DNA of 64,000 nucleotides, from NCBI RefSeq assembly GCF_018408575.1, contig NZ_AP023418.1, positions 1,578,415-1,642,414 on the forward strand. The letters run 5' to 3'. This DNA comes from Vescimonas coprocola (GTDB taxonomy: Bacteria; Bacillota; Clostridia; Oscillospirales; Oscillospiraceae). This document shows positions 34,083 to 41,887 of the stretch, piece by piece. The notes below the pieces were generated by a model. The model did not search any database. It saw nothing but the letters and a program-made list of their open reading frames with translations, and was not told where the DNA came from. The position numbers and the translations under genes were made by a program. Positions within the stretch are counted from its first letter, which is position 1. The number at the start of each line of letters is the position of its first letter.

Positions 34083-34295
34083 TCAAAGAATATCCACAGC
34101 TTCCGCTTGTTTTACTCTCTTTGTTTTCTTATTCCCTGAAATCATTTTATGACCCGTATATACTGCCATAACCATGCAGATCAAGGAACTAAGCGCAAGG
34201 TACTTATGCGTTGTTTTTGAGCCTTTATATCCAGTGCAAAAAGTTCCAAACATGGTAATTACCGCTCCGATTGACCAATATTTATGTGCTTTCAT
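34083..34295 (-). CDS. Small two-helix membrane protein, DUF6219-like
   Basis: This 70-residue protein has two hydrophobic helices (WSIGAVITMFGTFCTGY, YLALSSLICMVMAVYTGH) and a basic C-terminus. ATG 34295 follows GGAGG; the longer frame would include that ribosome site. It lies between rubredoxin and desulfoferrodoxin genes on the same strand. No function can be assigned from the sequence. Confidence 0.65.
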   Translation of the reverse strand: MKAHKYWSIGAVITMFGTFCTGYKGSKTTHKYLALSSLICMVMAVYTGHKMISGNKKTKRVKQAEAVDIL

Positions 34296-34371
34296 GACTT
34301 GTTTGCCTCCTGCCTGCAATACATGACATTCAGTTCTCTATGTCGGTTCTAAGATACCATGCGCGGAACGA

Positions 34372-34746
34372 TCACGCTTTCCACAGACTGTGGAGGTTGC
34401 AGTAGGCGTAGACCGCCTCGACCTCGTCGCCCTCGCAGAGAGCGAAGCAGACCTCCGGCTTTTCGCCGGGATGCAGTTCCTTACGCTGGTTGCCCTGCTT
34501 GGTGTGGAGGGACACCCACTCGATGTAGTGCTCCGGCAGCATGGGATGCTCCACGGAGCCGACCTTGACATGGACGATGCCGTTTTCCACAGTCCAGACC
34601 GGGACGTGCTTCTCCACGGCGGCGTCGGTGGTGCCGGGGATGATCTCGCTCATCGGCTCACCGCAACAGATGACGGGAACGCCCGTGTCCTTGACCTTGG
34701 CAATGATGTTGCCGCAATGCTTGCAAATGTAAAACTTCTGCTCCAT
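34372..34746 (-). CDS. dfx: Desulfoferrodoxin (superoxide reductase)
   Basis: This 124-residue two-iron superoxide reductase has an N-terminal desulforedoxin-like centre (YICKHCGNI, VICCGEPM) and a C-terminal catalytic iron site with ligands in VEKHVPV, GSVEHPMLPEHYIEW and YCNLHSLWKA. It reduces superoxide to peroxide using rubredoxin. AAGGAG precedes the start. It lies 20 bases after the rubrerythrin gene, which would reduce the peroxide formed. Confidence 0.95.
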   Translation of the reverse strand: MEQKFYICKHCGNIIAKVKDTGVPVICCGEPMSEIIPGTTDAAVEKHVPVWTVENGIVHVKVGSVEHPMLPEHYIEWVSLHTKQGNQRKELHPGEKPEVCFALCEGDEVEAVYAYCNLHSLWKA

Positions 34747-34766
34747 GATTCGTTCTCCTTTTCTCT

Positions 34767-35308
34767 TTAATAGTTTTCCGCGTGAATTTCAAAGTAGCTC
34801 TGGGGATGGTTGCAGGTCGGGCAGACCTCCGGGGCCTTCTCGCCCACGACGATGTGACCGCAGTTGCGGCACTCCCACACCTTGACCTCGCTCTTGGCGA
34901 AGACCTCCGCCATCTCCACATTGTGCAGCAGGGCACGGTAGCGCTCCTCATGGTGCTTTTCAATGGTGGCTACCAGGCGGAAACGCTGGGCCAGTTCATG
35001 GAAACCTTCCTCATCGGCGGTTTTGGCAAAGCCGTCGTACATATCCGTCCACTCGTAGTTCTCGCCCTCAGCGGCGGCGAGAAGATTTTCAGCAGTGTCG
35101 CCAATGCCGTTCAGCTCTTTGAACCACAGCTTGGCGTGTTCCTTCTCATTATCAGCGGTTTTGAGGAACAACGCCGCGATCTGCTCGTAGCCTTCCTTCT
35201 TGGCCTTGGATGCAAAATAGGTGTACTTGTTGCGTGCCTCGGACTCACCGGCAAAGGCAGTCATCAGGTTTTTTCGGTTTGAGTACCTGCGTATTTTGTT
35301 TCTTTCAT
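34767..35308 (-). pseudogene. rbr: Rubrerythrin, frameshifted near its start
   Basis: The ferritin-like diiron domain ([33 protein letters not shown]) and the C-terminal rubredoxin domain ([24 protein letters not shown]) are intact. However, the natural start [13 protein letters not shown] at ATG 35308 behind GGAG is out of frame: a run of six A (35269-35274 on the minus strand) needs seven to join it to [10 protein letters not shown]. As read, translation stops after 14 codons. Re-initiation at ATG 35264 would yield 165 residues, but no ribosome site is present. Error, mutation or slippage are all possible. Confidence 0.85.
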
Positions 35309-35340
35309 GGTCGATGCTCCTTTCAGTTTTTTCTGCTCAC

Positions 35341-35369
35341 ATTATAATACGGATTCGTGTTAAAAACAA
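35341..35369 (-). promoter_or_regulatory. Promoter of the rubrerythrin-desulfoferrodoxin genes
   Basis: On the minus strand, TTGTTT (35364-35369), 17 bases, TATAAT (35341-35346) lies about 30 bases upstream of the rubrerythrin ATG at 35308. Confidence 0.65.
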
Positions 35370-35374
35370 TATTT

Positions 35375-36031
35375 TCATTTTAAGTGATTCAATCCGCCTG
35401 TATCCCGCAGCGTGATTGCGCCTCGTCTTAGCTCCACCAGTCCGTCCTCCGAGAAGCTTTTGAGCATCCGTGCCACCGCCTCCCGCGCCGAGCTGATGTG
35501 CTGGGCGATCCGCTCATGGGTCATGCGTATGGTATCGGAGCCGGTACGCTCCGCTTCGGCAAGAAGAAATTCTGCCAGCCGCCGATCCAAACCCTTGAAC
35601 ATGATCTGCTGCATCGCCCACATCACATCAGAGAACCGCTTCGTTGCCAACTCATAGAGGAAGCAGCGGACATATAGATTTTTCCCCTTGAGCGCAGCAA
35701 TGACATTTGCGGGGATAACCAGAACCTCCGTATCCATTCCCGCGGTCATTTGCGTATCAAAGGTGATCTGACTGATTACACAGGAGGCAGAAAGCACGCA
35801 TAATTCGCCCGGATACAGGCGGAACAGCGTTACCTCCCGCCCCTCCTCGGAGAGAAGATAGGTGCGAATCTCGCCGGAAAGGACGAACAGCATTCCAAGA
35901 CATTCGTTGTCGCTGCTGCGTACGAATGCACCCCTTTCATAATGACGGACAAAGGCACTTCGGCGTAGCGTTTCCATTTCATGTTCGGTCAAGGATGACC
36001 AGAACGGAAGTTGTGTCAGTGTGCGTTCCAT
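35375..36031 (-). CDS. CRP/FNR-family transcriptional regulator
   Basis: This 218-residue protein has an N-terminal cyclic-nucleotide-binding-type beta-barrel (residues 15-130) and a C-terminal winged helix (MTHERIAQHISSAREAVARMLKSF). The recognition helix keeps R-E-x-x-x-R, the residues CRP and FNR use to read TGTGA/TTGAT half-sites. Cysteines in ECLG, GELCVLSASC and VRCF may sense redox state, but there is no N-terminal FNR cluster motif. Start 36031 overlaps the end of the upstream gene. It is the natural candidate to bind the two TGTGAC-N3-GTCACA sites at 18.4 and 33.7 kb. Confidence 0.87.
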   Translation of the reverse strand: MERTLTQLPFWSSLTEHEMETLRRSAFVRHYERGAFVRSSDNECLGMLFVLSGEIRTYLLSEEGREVTLFRLYPGELCVLSASCVISQITFDTQMTAGMDTEVLVIPANVIAALKGKNLYVRCFLYELATKRFSDVMWAMQQIMFKGLDRRLAEFLLAEAERTGSDTIRMTHERIAQHISSAREAVARMLKSFSEDGLVELRRGAITLRDTGGLNHLK

Positions 36032-36032
36032 A

Positions 36033-36812
36033 TCAGTGGCAGCTATGCTTGCCGCAGCCGTGGTCACCGCAGGTGTGACCAGCTTCGCCGTGCGCATGGT
36101 CATGGTGGTCACAGTGAACATTGGGATCGTAGCCCAGATTTCCGCTGAGCAATGCGCTCACCGCTGCGTCAGCGTCCCCGCTGACACCGCCGTAGAGCTT
36201 GATGCCCGCTTCGGCCAGAGCCGCCTGCGCACCGCTGCCGATGCCTCCGCAAATCAAAGTGTCCACACCGTGCTGCATCAGGAAACCTGCCAGTGCGCCG
36301 TGACCGCTGCCGTTGGTATCAACAACTTCCGCATGGATGACTTTGCCGTCCGCTGCTTCATAAAGCTTGAACTGTTCGGTGTGGCCGAAATGCTGAAAAA
36401 TTTGACCGTTTTCATAGGTGACTGCAATTTTCATAATGGAATCTCCTTTGCATTTTTTGTTGGATTTTTCTGTGTTGGCTCTCTGCATCCGGCCGCAGCG
36501 GCCGCAGCGGGTCGCCTCCTGCCCTCCGCAGATGCGGTAGTTTCCCCCGGTGATGTGCAGCGGTTTCCCGTGGACAAGGCACGCTGCGATCTTGCGCCGT
36601 GCGCTTTCGTAAATCTCCTGCACGGTAGAGCGTGAAATGTCCATTTGCGCGGCACACTGCTCGTGGGTTTGCCGCTCCAGGTCAACCAACCGAATGACCT
36701 CGTATTCGTCCAGCGTCAGCAGGATCGGCTCGGTATCCTTGCACCCGTTGGGGCAGAATGTATCGACCTGTGGTGCTCCACAAATCCGACGGCACCGTGG
36801 CGGTCTTGGCAT
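36033..36812 (-). CDS. DUF134 helix-turn-helix fused to NifX/NifB-like domain
   Basis: Residues 1-100 form a DUF134 DNA-binding domain (RPPRCRRICGAP, TLDEYEVIRLVDLE, QMDISRSTVQEIYESARRKIA). Residues about 130-235 match the dinitrogenase iron-molybdenum cofactor family (YENGQIFQHFGHTEQFKLYEA, GVDTLICGGIGSGAQAALAEAGI). The C-terminus is rich in His and Cys (HCDHHDHAHGEAGHTC). ATG 36812 follows GGGGG. No nitrogenase genes are near, so an iron-sulfur or metal-sensing regulator is likelier. The CRP/FNR gene is translationally coupled behind it. Confidence 0.85.
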   Translation of the reverse strand: MPRPPRCRRICGAPQVDTFCPNGCKDTEPILLTLDEYEVIRLVDLERQTHEQCAAQMDISRSTVQEIYESARRKIAACLVHGKPLHITGGNYRICGGQEATRCGRCGRMQRANTEKSNKKCKGDSIMKIAVTYENGQIFQHFGHTEQFKLYEAADGKVIHAEVVDTNGSGHGALAGFLMQHGVDTLICGGIGSGAQAALAEAGIKLYGGVSGDADAAVSALLSGNLGYDPNVHCDHHDHAHGEAGHTCGDHGCGKHSCH

Positions 36813-36831
36813 GAACACGCCCCCTTTGTTT

Positions 36832-36873
36832 TCGGTATATACCGATTATAACGCTTTAGACAGGAAAAAGCAA
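36832..36873 (-). promoter_or_regulatory. Promoter with perfect palindrome ahead of the DUF134 gene
   Basis: On the minus strand, TTGCTT (36868-36873), 17 bases, TATAAT (36845-36850) is followed at once by the 14-base perfect palindrome TCGGTATATACCGA (36832-36845). It sits at the transcription start and may be an autoregulatory site for the DUF134 protein. Confidence 0.7.
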
Positions 36874-36994
36874 TATTCTTTTCAAAAGCCGCTGCAATTT
36901 CTATCCTCATGTAGATGTTGGCTGATAGTCGGAGTCGAAAGCAACATGTGAGCTATCCTCAAGTTAGATACTTCACGAAAAGAAGCGACGCCTG

Positions 36995-37022
36995 AACGAG
37001 TGCCCGTGGCACTCGTTTTTTT
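36995..37022 (+). terminator. Intrinsic terminator
   Basis: Perfect arms AACGAGTGCC and GGCACTCGTT with a three-base loop are followed by a T-run to 37022. No plus-strand gene ends nearby, so it may be a leader terminator or shield the XRE gene from readthrough. The stretch 36874-36994 shows no gene. Confidence 0.7.
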
Positions 37023-37033
37023 GTTGCAATGCA

Positions 37034-37375
37034 ATGCGGGTTAAAACATTTTTGATACGCTATAAACAAACACAATTCGTGCGTGATCGAATTACTCAGC
37101 TGAGATTAAAAAAGGGTGTCTCTGAATATCAAATGAGTTATGATCTCGGGCATAGCAGAAGCTATGTTTATAACATATCCTCTGGCAAATCGTTGCCACC
37201 TATGGCAGAGTTTCTTCAAATCTGCAACTATTTTGATATTACACCAAGCCAATTCTTCGATGAATCCGAAGAAAATCCCGCACTCCTGCAAACGGCCATT
37301 GAAGAATTGCGAAAGCTGAATGACGATGACTTAATGCTCATCATCGGCAATATTCGTCGGCTGACCCGTGAGTGA
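37034..37375 (+). CDS. XRE-family helix-turn-helix protein
   Basis: This protein of up to 113 residues has a Cro/CI-type helix-turn-helix: RDRITQLRLKKGVSEYQMSYDLG and YVYNISSGKSLPPMAEFLQI, then a short acidic C-terminal helix. No ribosome site precedes ATG 37034, and a start closer to FVRDRITQ is possible. It probably binds DNA as a small regulator of adjacent mobile genes. Confidence 0.7.
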   Translation: MRVKTFLIRYKQTQFVRDRITQLRLKKGVSEYQMSYDLGHSRSYVYNISSGKSLPPMAEFLQICNYFDITPSQFFDESEENPALLQTAIEELRKLNDDDLMLIIGNIRRLTRE

Positions 37376-37413
37376 CCATTCCCTGAAATAACATATTTGT
37401 AAGTACAGAGAAA

Positions 37414-37448
37414 CCGCAAGGCATCGGTGTATAATCCATGCCTTGCGG
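37414..37448 (+). terminator. Hairpin after the first XRE gene
   Basis: Arms CCGCAAGGCAT and ATGCCTTGCGG are followed by GATTTTGCTTT, a moderately T-rich tail. The stretch 37449-37644 shows no gene. Confidence 0.6.
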
Positions 37449-37644
37449 GATTTTGCTTTATAGAGGTGATTTGCATTGAAACCTGAGAGAAAAACAATTT
37501 GCAGTTCTAACTCTGGGTAATACGCCGGAATTGCATAGTATATCACCACAAAGTACACATCATTTAATTACCATATACCATACTGATGAGTTCTACAAGG
37601 ATAATCAAATGAGGTGTAAACTAATGACATAGTAGGTGGTATAT

Positions 37645-37950
37645 ATGTTCAATGCACAAAACCGAATCCGGCAGCTGATGGTCGAGCGTGGATGGACTAT
37701 TTATCGATTAGCGCAGGAATCCGGCCTGTCGCAGACAACGATCAGCAATATCTTCAAAAGAAATAATCAACCATCCCTGCCAACGGTAAATGCGATTTGT
37801 GACGCTTGCGGGATTACACTGGCGCAGTTCTTTACGGAGAACGATACGGCAAATTCACCTAACACCAAGAGTGAATTAGATGATAGTGTTGCGGCTCTCA
37901 AGGAGGATCAGCGCGAGGCGCTTGCTGCATTCATCAAGACAATCGTATAG
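37645..37950 (+). CDS. XRE-family helix-turn-helix protein
   Basis: This 101-residue regulator has a clear HTH_3 domain (NRIRQLMVERGWTIYRLAQE, SGLSQTTISNIFKRN, VNAICDACGITLAQFF) and an acidic C-terminal helix. ATG 37645 lies five bases after AGGTGG. Its stop abuts the repeated leader of the GAF regulator, and the two may be functionally linked. Confidence 0.8.
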   Translation: MFNAQNRIRQLMVERGWTIYRLAQESGLSQTTISNIFKRNNQPSLPTVNAICDACGITLAQFFTENDTANSPNTKSELDDSVAALKEDQREALAAFIKTIV

Positions 37951-38050
37951 TACATAACCGCTCAGCCATACTGTGCGGCTCACAGCAGAGGCTGCCCGAG
38001 TTACATTGGACAGTCTCTGTATTTTTTTACAGATCAAAGGAGGCGTATCC
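37949..38050 (+). promoter_or_regulatory. Leader with intrinsic terminator ahead of GAF/BTAD regulator (copy 2)
   Basis: This is a near copy of 10631-10740. A terminator stem GCAGAGGCTG / CAGTCTCTGT (37985-38020, one G-T and one mismatch) is followed by seven T, and then AAAGGAGG before ATG 38051. An upstream mini-stem CTGTG/CACAG can compete with it. Conservation of these elements across both copies supports a regulatory role. Confidence 0.6.
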
Positions 38051-39355
38051 ATGAGCAACGAAATCATGCAGGAAAACACACCATTTTTGGAATGCAGTGC
38101 ATTCCACCGTGGGATGAGCGTGTTGGAGGCCAGTCTGCGAAACACCGAGGATTCAGACGCTATCATCAGTGGCCTTCTGAAAGGTGCAGCTGAGTTTTAT
38201 GGCGCATCAAGAGCCTCTGTGGTGGAAGCTGACTGGGATCTGGGAATCGGCGTCATTACCTACGAATGGTGCAAAGATGGTGTGCCGGCGCAAAGGGATA
38301 TGCTCCAGTGCCTGCCCATGGAGAAGTCCCCGAGATGGAGGAAAGCACTTCGGGCCAATAAACCGGTCGTGATTTCTGACTTGCAGAGATTAGAGAAAGT
38401 CTATCCAGATGAGGCAGCCTTCTTTCGGGAGTATGGGGTGACTACACTGCTGGCGGCACCATTCTCCAAACGGATTAATCAGGGATTCATTGCCGTGGAC
38501 GATCCGACCCGCTACACGGATGACCCGGTTTTCCTATTCATCGCCTCCTATGCAGTGGTTGTGGAACTCAACGAAATCAAACAGCAGCAGTCCCTGTTGG
38601 CAGCAACAAAAGCCTCCAAATACAATCCGGAGGATGTCCATATCAATTTCTTTGGAGGTATGGAGATCATCAGCCCCAAGGGAACACTGACTGGAGAGGA
38701 TATCAAGGCGGACCAGTGCTACCTGCTTCTGGCATATCTCATTCTGAACCACAAAAAGAATTTCACTGTTGACACACTGGCAGAGATCATCTGTCCATAC
38801 GACGAACTCGATTCGCCATATAAGGTCGTCAATAATATCGTTTACCGCCTGCGGCGTACTCTTTCCGTCATCGGGCTCGACAAGCTGGTCATCGGGAAGA
38901 ATGGTACATTCCAGATCAATCCCAACTTCAATATCCATACGGATTTCGACCGCTTTGAGGATGCCTGCATTCAGTTGAAAACAGAAGAAAACCCGGATAT
39001 GCGGCATTCCCTCTACCACAGCGCAGTCGATATGTATAAAGGACAGTTACTCCCAAGATGTGAACATGAGCTGTGGCTGATGCAGTTGTCCATGTACTAT
39101 CAGTCCCTGTACCTGCAGATTACCAAGGGATATGTCTGCCTGAAGATGGAGTGCAAGGATTATATTCTGGCGTAAAAGACGGCCATTGATGCTCTGCGCT
39201 TCGATCCGAAGGATAGCGAACTGAACATGTATGCGATCCTCGCCATGGGATTCCAAGGAAATCTCTCTATGGCGCAGACCTACTATACGGCGGCAAAGCC
39301 CTATCTGGCGTTAGAGCATGCCGAGGTCATCAAGAAGTATTTGCACATAAAATGA
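38051..39355 (+). pseudogene. GAF - winged helix - BTAD regulator with in-frame stop
   Basis: From ATG 38051 the protein has a GAF-like domain (residues 30-190), a winged-helix DNA-binding region (QCYLLLAYLILNHKKNFTVDTLAEIICPY) and a bacterial transcriptional activator TPR-type domain from about 310. A TAA at 39173-39175 stops it after DYILA. The same frame then continues KTAIDALRFDPKDSELNMYAILAMGFQGN to a TGA at 39355, plainly the rest of the domain. A single base change would restore it. The first 374 residues may still be made. Confidence 0.8.
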
Positions 39356-39362
39356 GAGCTGC

Positions 39363-39510
39363 TTAATGTCGCTCCGGAGGTTGTAGCAGAGGTTACGCAG
39401 TAGGTTGCTCCAGAGGTTACGGAGGAGGTCGTACAGGAGGCTGCGCAGCAGGTTGCAGCTGAGGTCATAGAAAAGTCATACAGCAGGTTGTCCAGCAGGT
39501 CACGGTTGAG
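39363..39510 (+). repeat. Degenerate coding-type repeat
   Basis: Imperfect tandem units of roughly GTTGCTCCAGAGGTTACG recur between 39370 and 39510. In one frame they read VAPEVVAEVTQ, stop, VAPEVTEEVVQEAAQQVAAEV, the decayed remains of a Val/Ala/Pro/Glu repeat segment. No intact gene is present in 39356-39756. Confidence 0.55.
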
Positions 39511-39514
39511 GTTG

Positions 39515-39576
39515 CCCGCCCGTTATCATTGGTTATCGGATGCGTCCGATAGATGATGCGGGCGGGTGATTTTTTT
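39515..39576 (+). terminator. Intrinsic terminator
   Basis: A long stem CCCGCCCG / CGGGCGGG with further inner pairing (ATCGGAT/CCGAT, ATCATT/GATGAT) is followed by six T (39571-39576). It closes the GAF-regulator and repeat region. Confidence 0.8.
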
Positions 39577-39710
39577 GCTGTACAGGAGACGATATTACGC
39601 CGTTGGTCACCACAAGGCCGGTTTGCGCCCCTTGTGTACGGATCTGTACGGCCCTCCTGCGCCGCAGACAGCCCATCATTCTAATATTGCGTCCTGCTCC
39701 CGGAGCCATG

Positions 39711-39758
39711 GCGAGTGTTCTTATAGCATTTGAAAGGCTGTAAGAACACTCGCTTTTT
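39711..39758. terminator. Strong terminator at the edge of the mobile region
   Basis: A 17-bp stem (GCGAGTGTTCTTATAGC / GCTGTAAGAACACTCGC, one mismatch) is followed by TTTTT. It overlaps the end of the minus-strand recombinase fragment and would serve both strands. Confidence 0.8.
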
Positions 39759-40297
39759 ATACAGCGAGTTCACAGGGGGCGTAGTTGACGACTACGCCTT
39801 TTCTTGTATTTACGGACACTTCCGGGATCGGCAGGGGCAGCACCGTTGGAATCTCAATCGTTCCGACGCAGTTATAGTGGATGCGAAGCCGCTGCTCCCA
39901 TACGCCGTCGATCTTCTCAGCATTGAACACTTCGATCTTCTCAATCAGTTCGTTCAGCATCCTGGGCGTCAGTTTTCTCGCTCTGGTGTACTTGCGGACA
40001 AGACCGATAAACATATCCGTTGTCTTGGAACGGCTGCTCTGCTTCTCTATTTCGGAGCGGAGCTTTTTTATTTTCTCCGACAGTTCCTTTTGCTCGTCCT
40101 CATACCGCCGGGACATTTTTGCGAAGCGGTCATCAGAGAGTTTGCCGGAAACATTATCCTCATAGATACGTTCAAAGAGGCCGTCCAATTCTTCATCACG
40201 GGCAAGGAGCGTTTTCAGTTCCTTTTCCTTCAGCTTGCGGTCTGTCTGTTCCGCCTGCTGGGAATGACCGATCACCGCTTTTACAAATTCGTCCTCA
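39757..40297 (-). pseudogene. C-terminal fragment of a large serine recombinase
   Basis: About 178 residues are the end of a TnpX/TndX-type recombinase: a long coiled coil (EQTDRKLKEKELKTLLARDEE, EDEQKELSEKIKKLRSEIEKQ in parts) and a final DUF4368-like domain (RMLNELIEKIEVFNAEKIDG, RIHYNCVGTIEIP). The catalytic and zinc-ribbon parts are absent. It is joined directly to the truncated relaxase gene at about 40296, so a deletion fused two elements. Confidence 0.8.
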
Positions 40298-41602
40298 TAG
40301 CTTTTTCAGAATGCGGTATGCCTTATTAAAAGCGGTCAGCTCGTCCTTATGACTTTCGACATAGGCTTCCTTTCGGATTTTCCAGCCGATTTTGATATAC
40401 TTGTCATGGACTGCTTTATGCTTTTCACAATCAGCAACGGCGGTCTGAATGGCGGTAATGGCTTTCATGCGGTTAGCGGCTTTCTGCATATCTTCACGAA
40501 TGGCAGTAGCCTTTTCACTCACCCCTTGCAGGGCAATGTCCAAATCTTCCAGCGTGAAAAGCTCATGCCGTTGTAGATAGACGGTCGCTTGGGAAATGGT
40601 TTTCAAATCATCGGTCGTGCCTTTCTGCTGTCCGTATCTCGACCATTCGCTACGCTCTGCCTTTCGCAGATTCAGATAATCACGCAGTAGAACGGCAAGG
40701 TTCGGAGAAGCATTTTTCTTTTCCGCTTCATTTTCTGCAATGACTTCTTTGGTGGCTTCCAGAATGTCAGCAATCCAGTCACGCAGACTTTTGATAGTGC
40801 TGCGGATAGCGTTCATCATGCGGTTGGCGGCTTTAATGTCTCGGTTGAGATTGCCGATGTTGGTGGCAATGCCTTTTCGCTCCAACGCAGAGACAGCCGT
40901 TCCCATGTGGACTGTCGGGATAATGTCAAGTCCCTGTCTTTCATAGGAACGCATATCAATCCGTTCTGGACTTCCGGCAAGTTCCAGATATTTGTTCTGA
41001 ACAATTTCCCAACCATGCCGCCATTCCTCGGCATGGTACTGTTCGTTCCAGTCAACGGTATCTTCCTTATGGCTTTTCCATCTGCCGGATGGGAGCTTGA
41101 TACGCTCGCCGTTTTCGTCAAGGTCATAAACCTTGCGGCTCTTAGGCATCCATTTTCCATTTTCATCAATGGCTCGCATGGTCAGCATGAAATGGCAATG
41201 GGGATTGTGTCCCGGCGGATCGGGGTCATGGATTGCGAAATCACAACACATTCCCTTTGAAACAAACTGTTCCTCGCAGTATTCTTTGACCATCTGCGGT
41301 AACAGCTCCATCGGGACTTCTCTGGGCAGGGCGGCAACAAACCGTCTTGCAAGCTGTGAGTTCCATTGCTTTTCGATTTCTTCAACGGAGTTCCAGAGGG
41401 TTGCTCGGTCTGCATATTCGGGTGGAGCATTTGGGGGCAGCATGATTTCCGTATAGACCACTTCTTTTTTGCAAGTGTAATTCTTGGTTTTCTGGTCATA
41501 CTCGGAAAACAGCTTTTCTCCGGCTTGGTAGGCAGCTCCGGCAACCGCAGAGTTGCCTTTGCTTCGCTGAGTGATTTTGATATTGAAGTGGGGTACTGGC
41601 AA
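40295..41602 (-). CDS. MobA/MobL relaxase, C-terminally truncated
   Basis: This 435-residue MobQ-type relaxase nicks oriT to start conjugative mobilization. The N-terminus HFNIKITQRSKGNSAVAGAA and the metal site GHNPHCHFMLTMR mark the relaxase domain; a long helical region follows. It ends in RILKKL at the junction with the recombinase fragment, shorter than typical, so the helical tail is probably cut. It lies downstream of a DUF3847 gene and a putative oriT, the mobilization module of the Tn4451-like element. Confidence 0.87.
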   Translation of the reverse strand: MPVPHFNIKITQRSKGNSAVAGAAYQAGEKLFSEYDQKTKNYTCKKEVVYTEIMLPPNAPPEYADRATLWNSVEEIEKQWNSQLARRFVAALPREVPMELLPQMVKEYCEEQFVSKGMCCDFAIHDPDPPGHNPHCHFMLTMRAIDENGKWMPKSRKVYDLDENGERIKLPSGRWKSHKEDTVDWNEQYHAEEWRHGWEIVQNKYLELAGSPERIDMRSYERQGLDIIPTVHMGTAVSALERKGIATNIGNLNRDIKAANRMMNAIRSTIKSLRDWIADILEATKEVIAENEAEKKNASPNLAVLLRDYLNLRKAERSEWSRYGQQKGTTDDLKTISQATVYLQRHELFTLEDLDIALQGVSEKATAIREDMQKAANRMKAITAIQTAVADCEKHKAVHDKYIKIGWKIRKEAYVESHKDELTAFNKAYRILKKL

Positions 41603-41858
41603 TTTGTGTGAACCTCCTTTCGGTGCAAAAAAATGACCGATACTTTTCAGCAGCGGTCAGGTGGTGGAATATAAACTTGCTGTCGGGGAATGATTGCTTG
41701 CAATCGTTTCCCGGCGGCAAGTCCACAAAGGGGTAGTTGGCAAAGCCAACGCAGGGGAAGTGTAGCTTCCCCTGTATGATTGGAGCAGACTGCGGAAATC
41801 ATCAGCTCCCTGCAAGGGGCTTTCGGCAGAACGCAATGCACAACCTTTAGGTGGTGTA

Positions 41859-41886
41859 TAATTGCGCCCTTTTTCCAAAAGGGTCT
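41859..41886 (+). other. Candidate oriT nick region
   Basis: TAATTGCGCCCT (41859-41870) resembles the nick consensus TAAGTGCGCCCT of MobQ/RSF1010-type relaxases and is followed by a small hairpin CCCTTTT/AAAAGGG. The non-coding 41603-41887 stretch also holds the stem GGGGAAG/CTTCCCC and lies directly upstream of the relaxase gene. The match is imperfect, so this is a proposal. Confidence 0.4.
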
Positions 41887-41887
41887 T

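Noticed and set aside
39363-39510. Repeated units suggestive of a CRISPR array
   Set aside because: Units are short, imperfect, contiguous and codon-periodic, with no spacers and no cas genes nearby.
39707-39717. 11-base match CATGGCGAGTG to the rlmD end at 62034-62044 as a third attachment site
   Set aside because: Eleven bases are expected by chance in a window this size, and the match is part of a terminator stem with no rlmD coding similarity around it.
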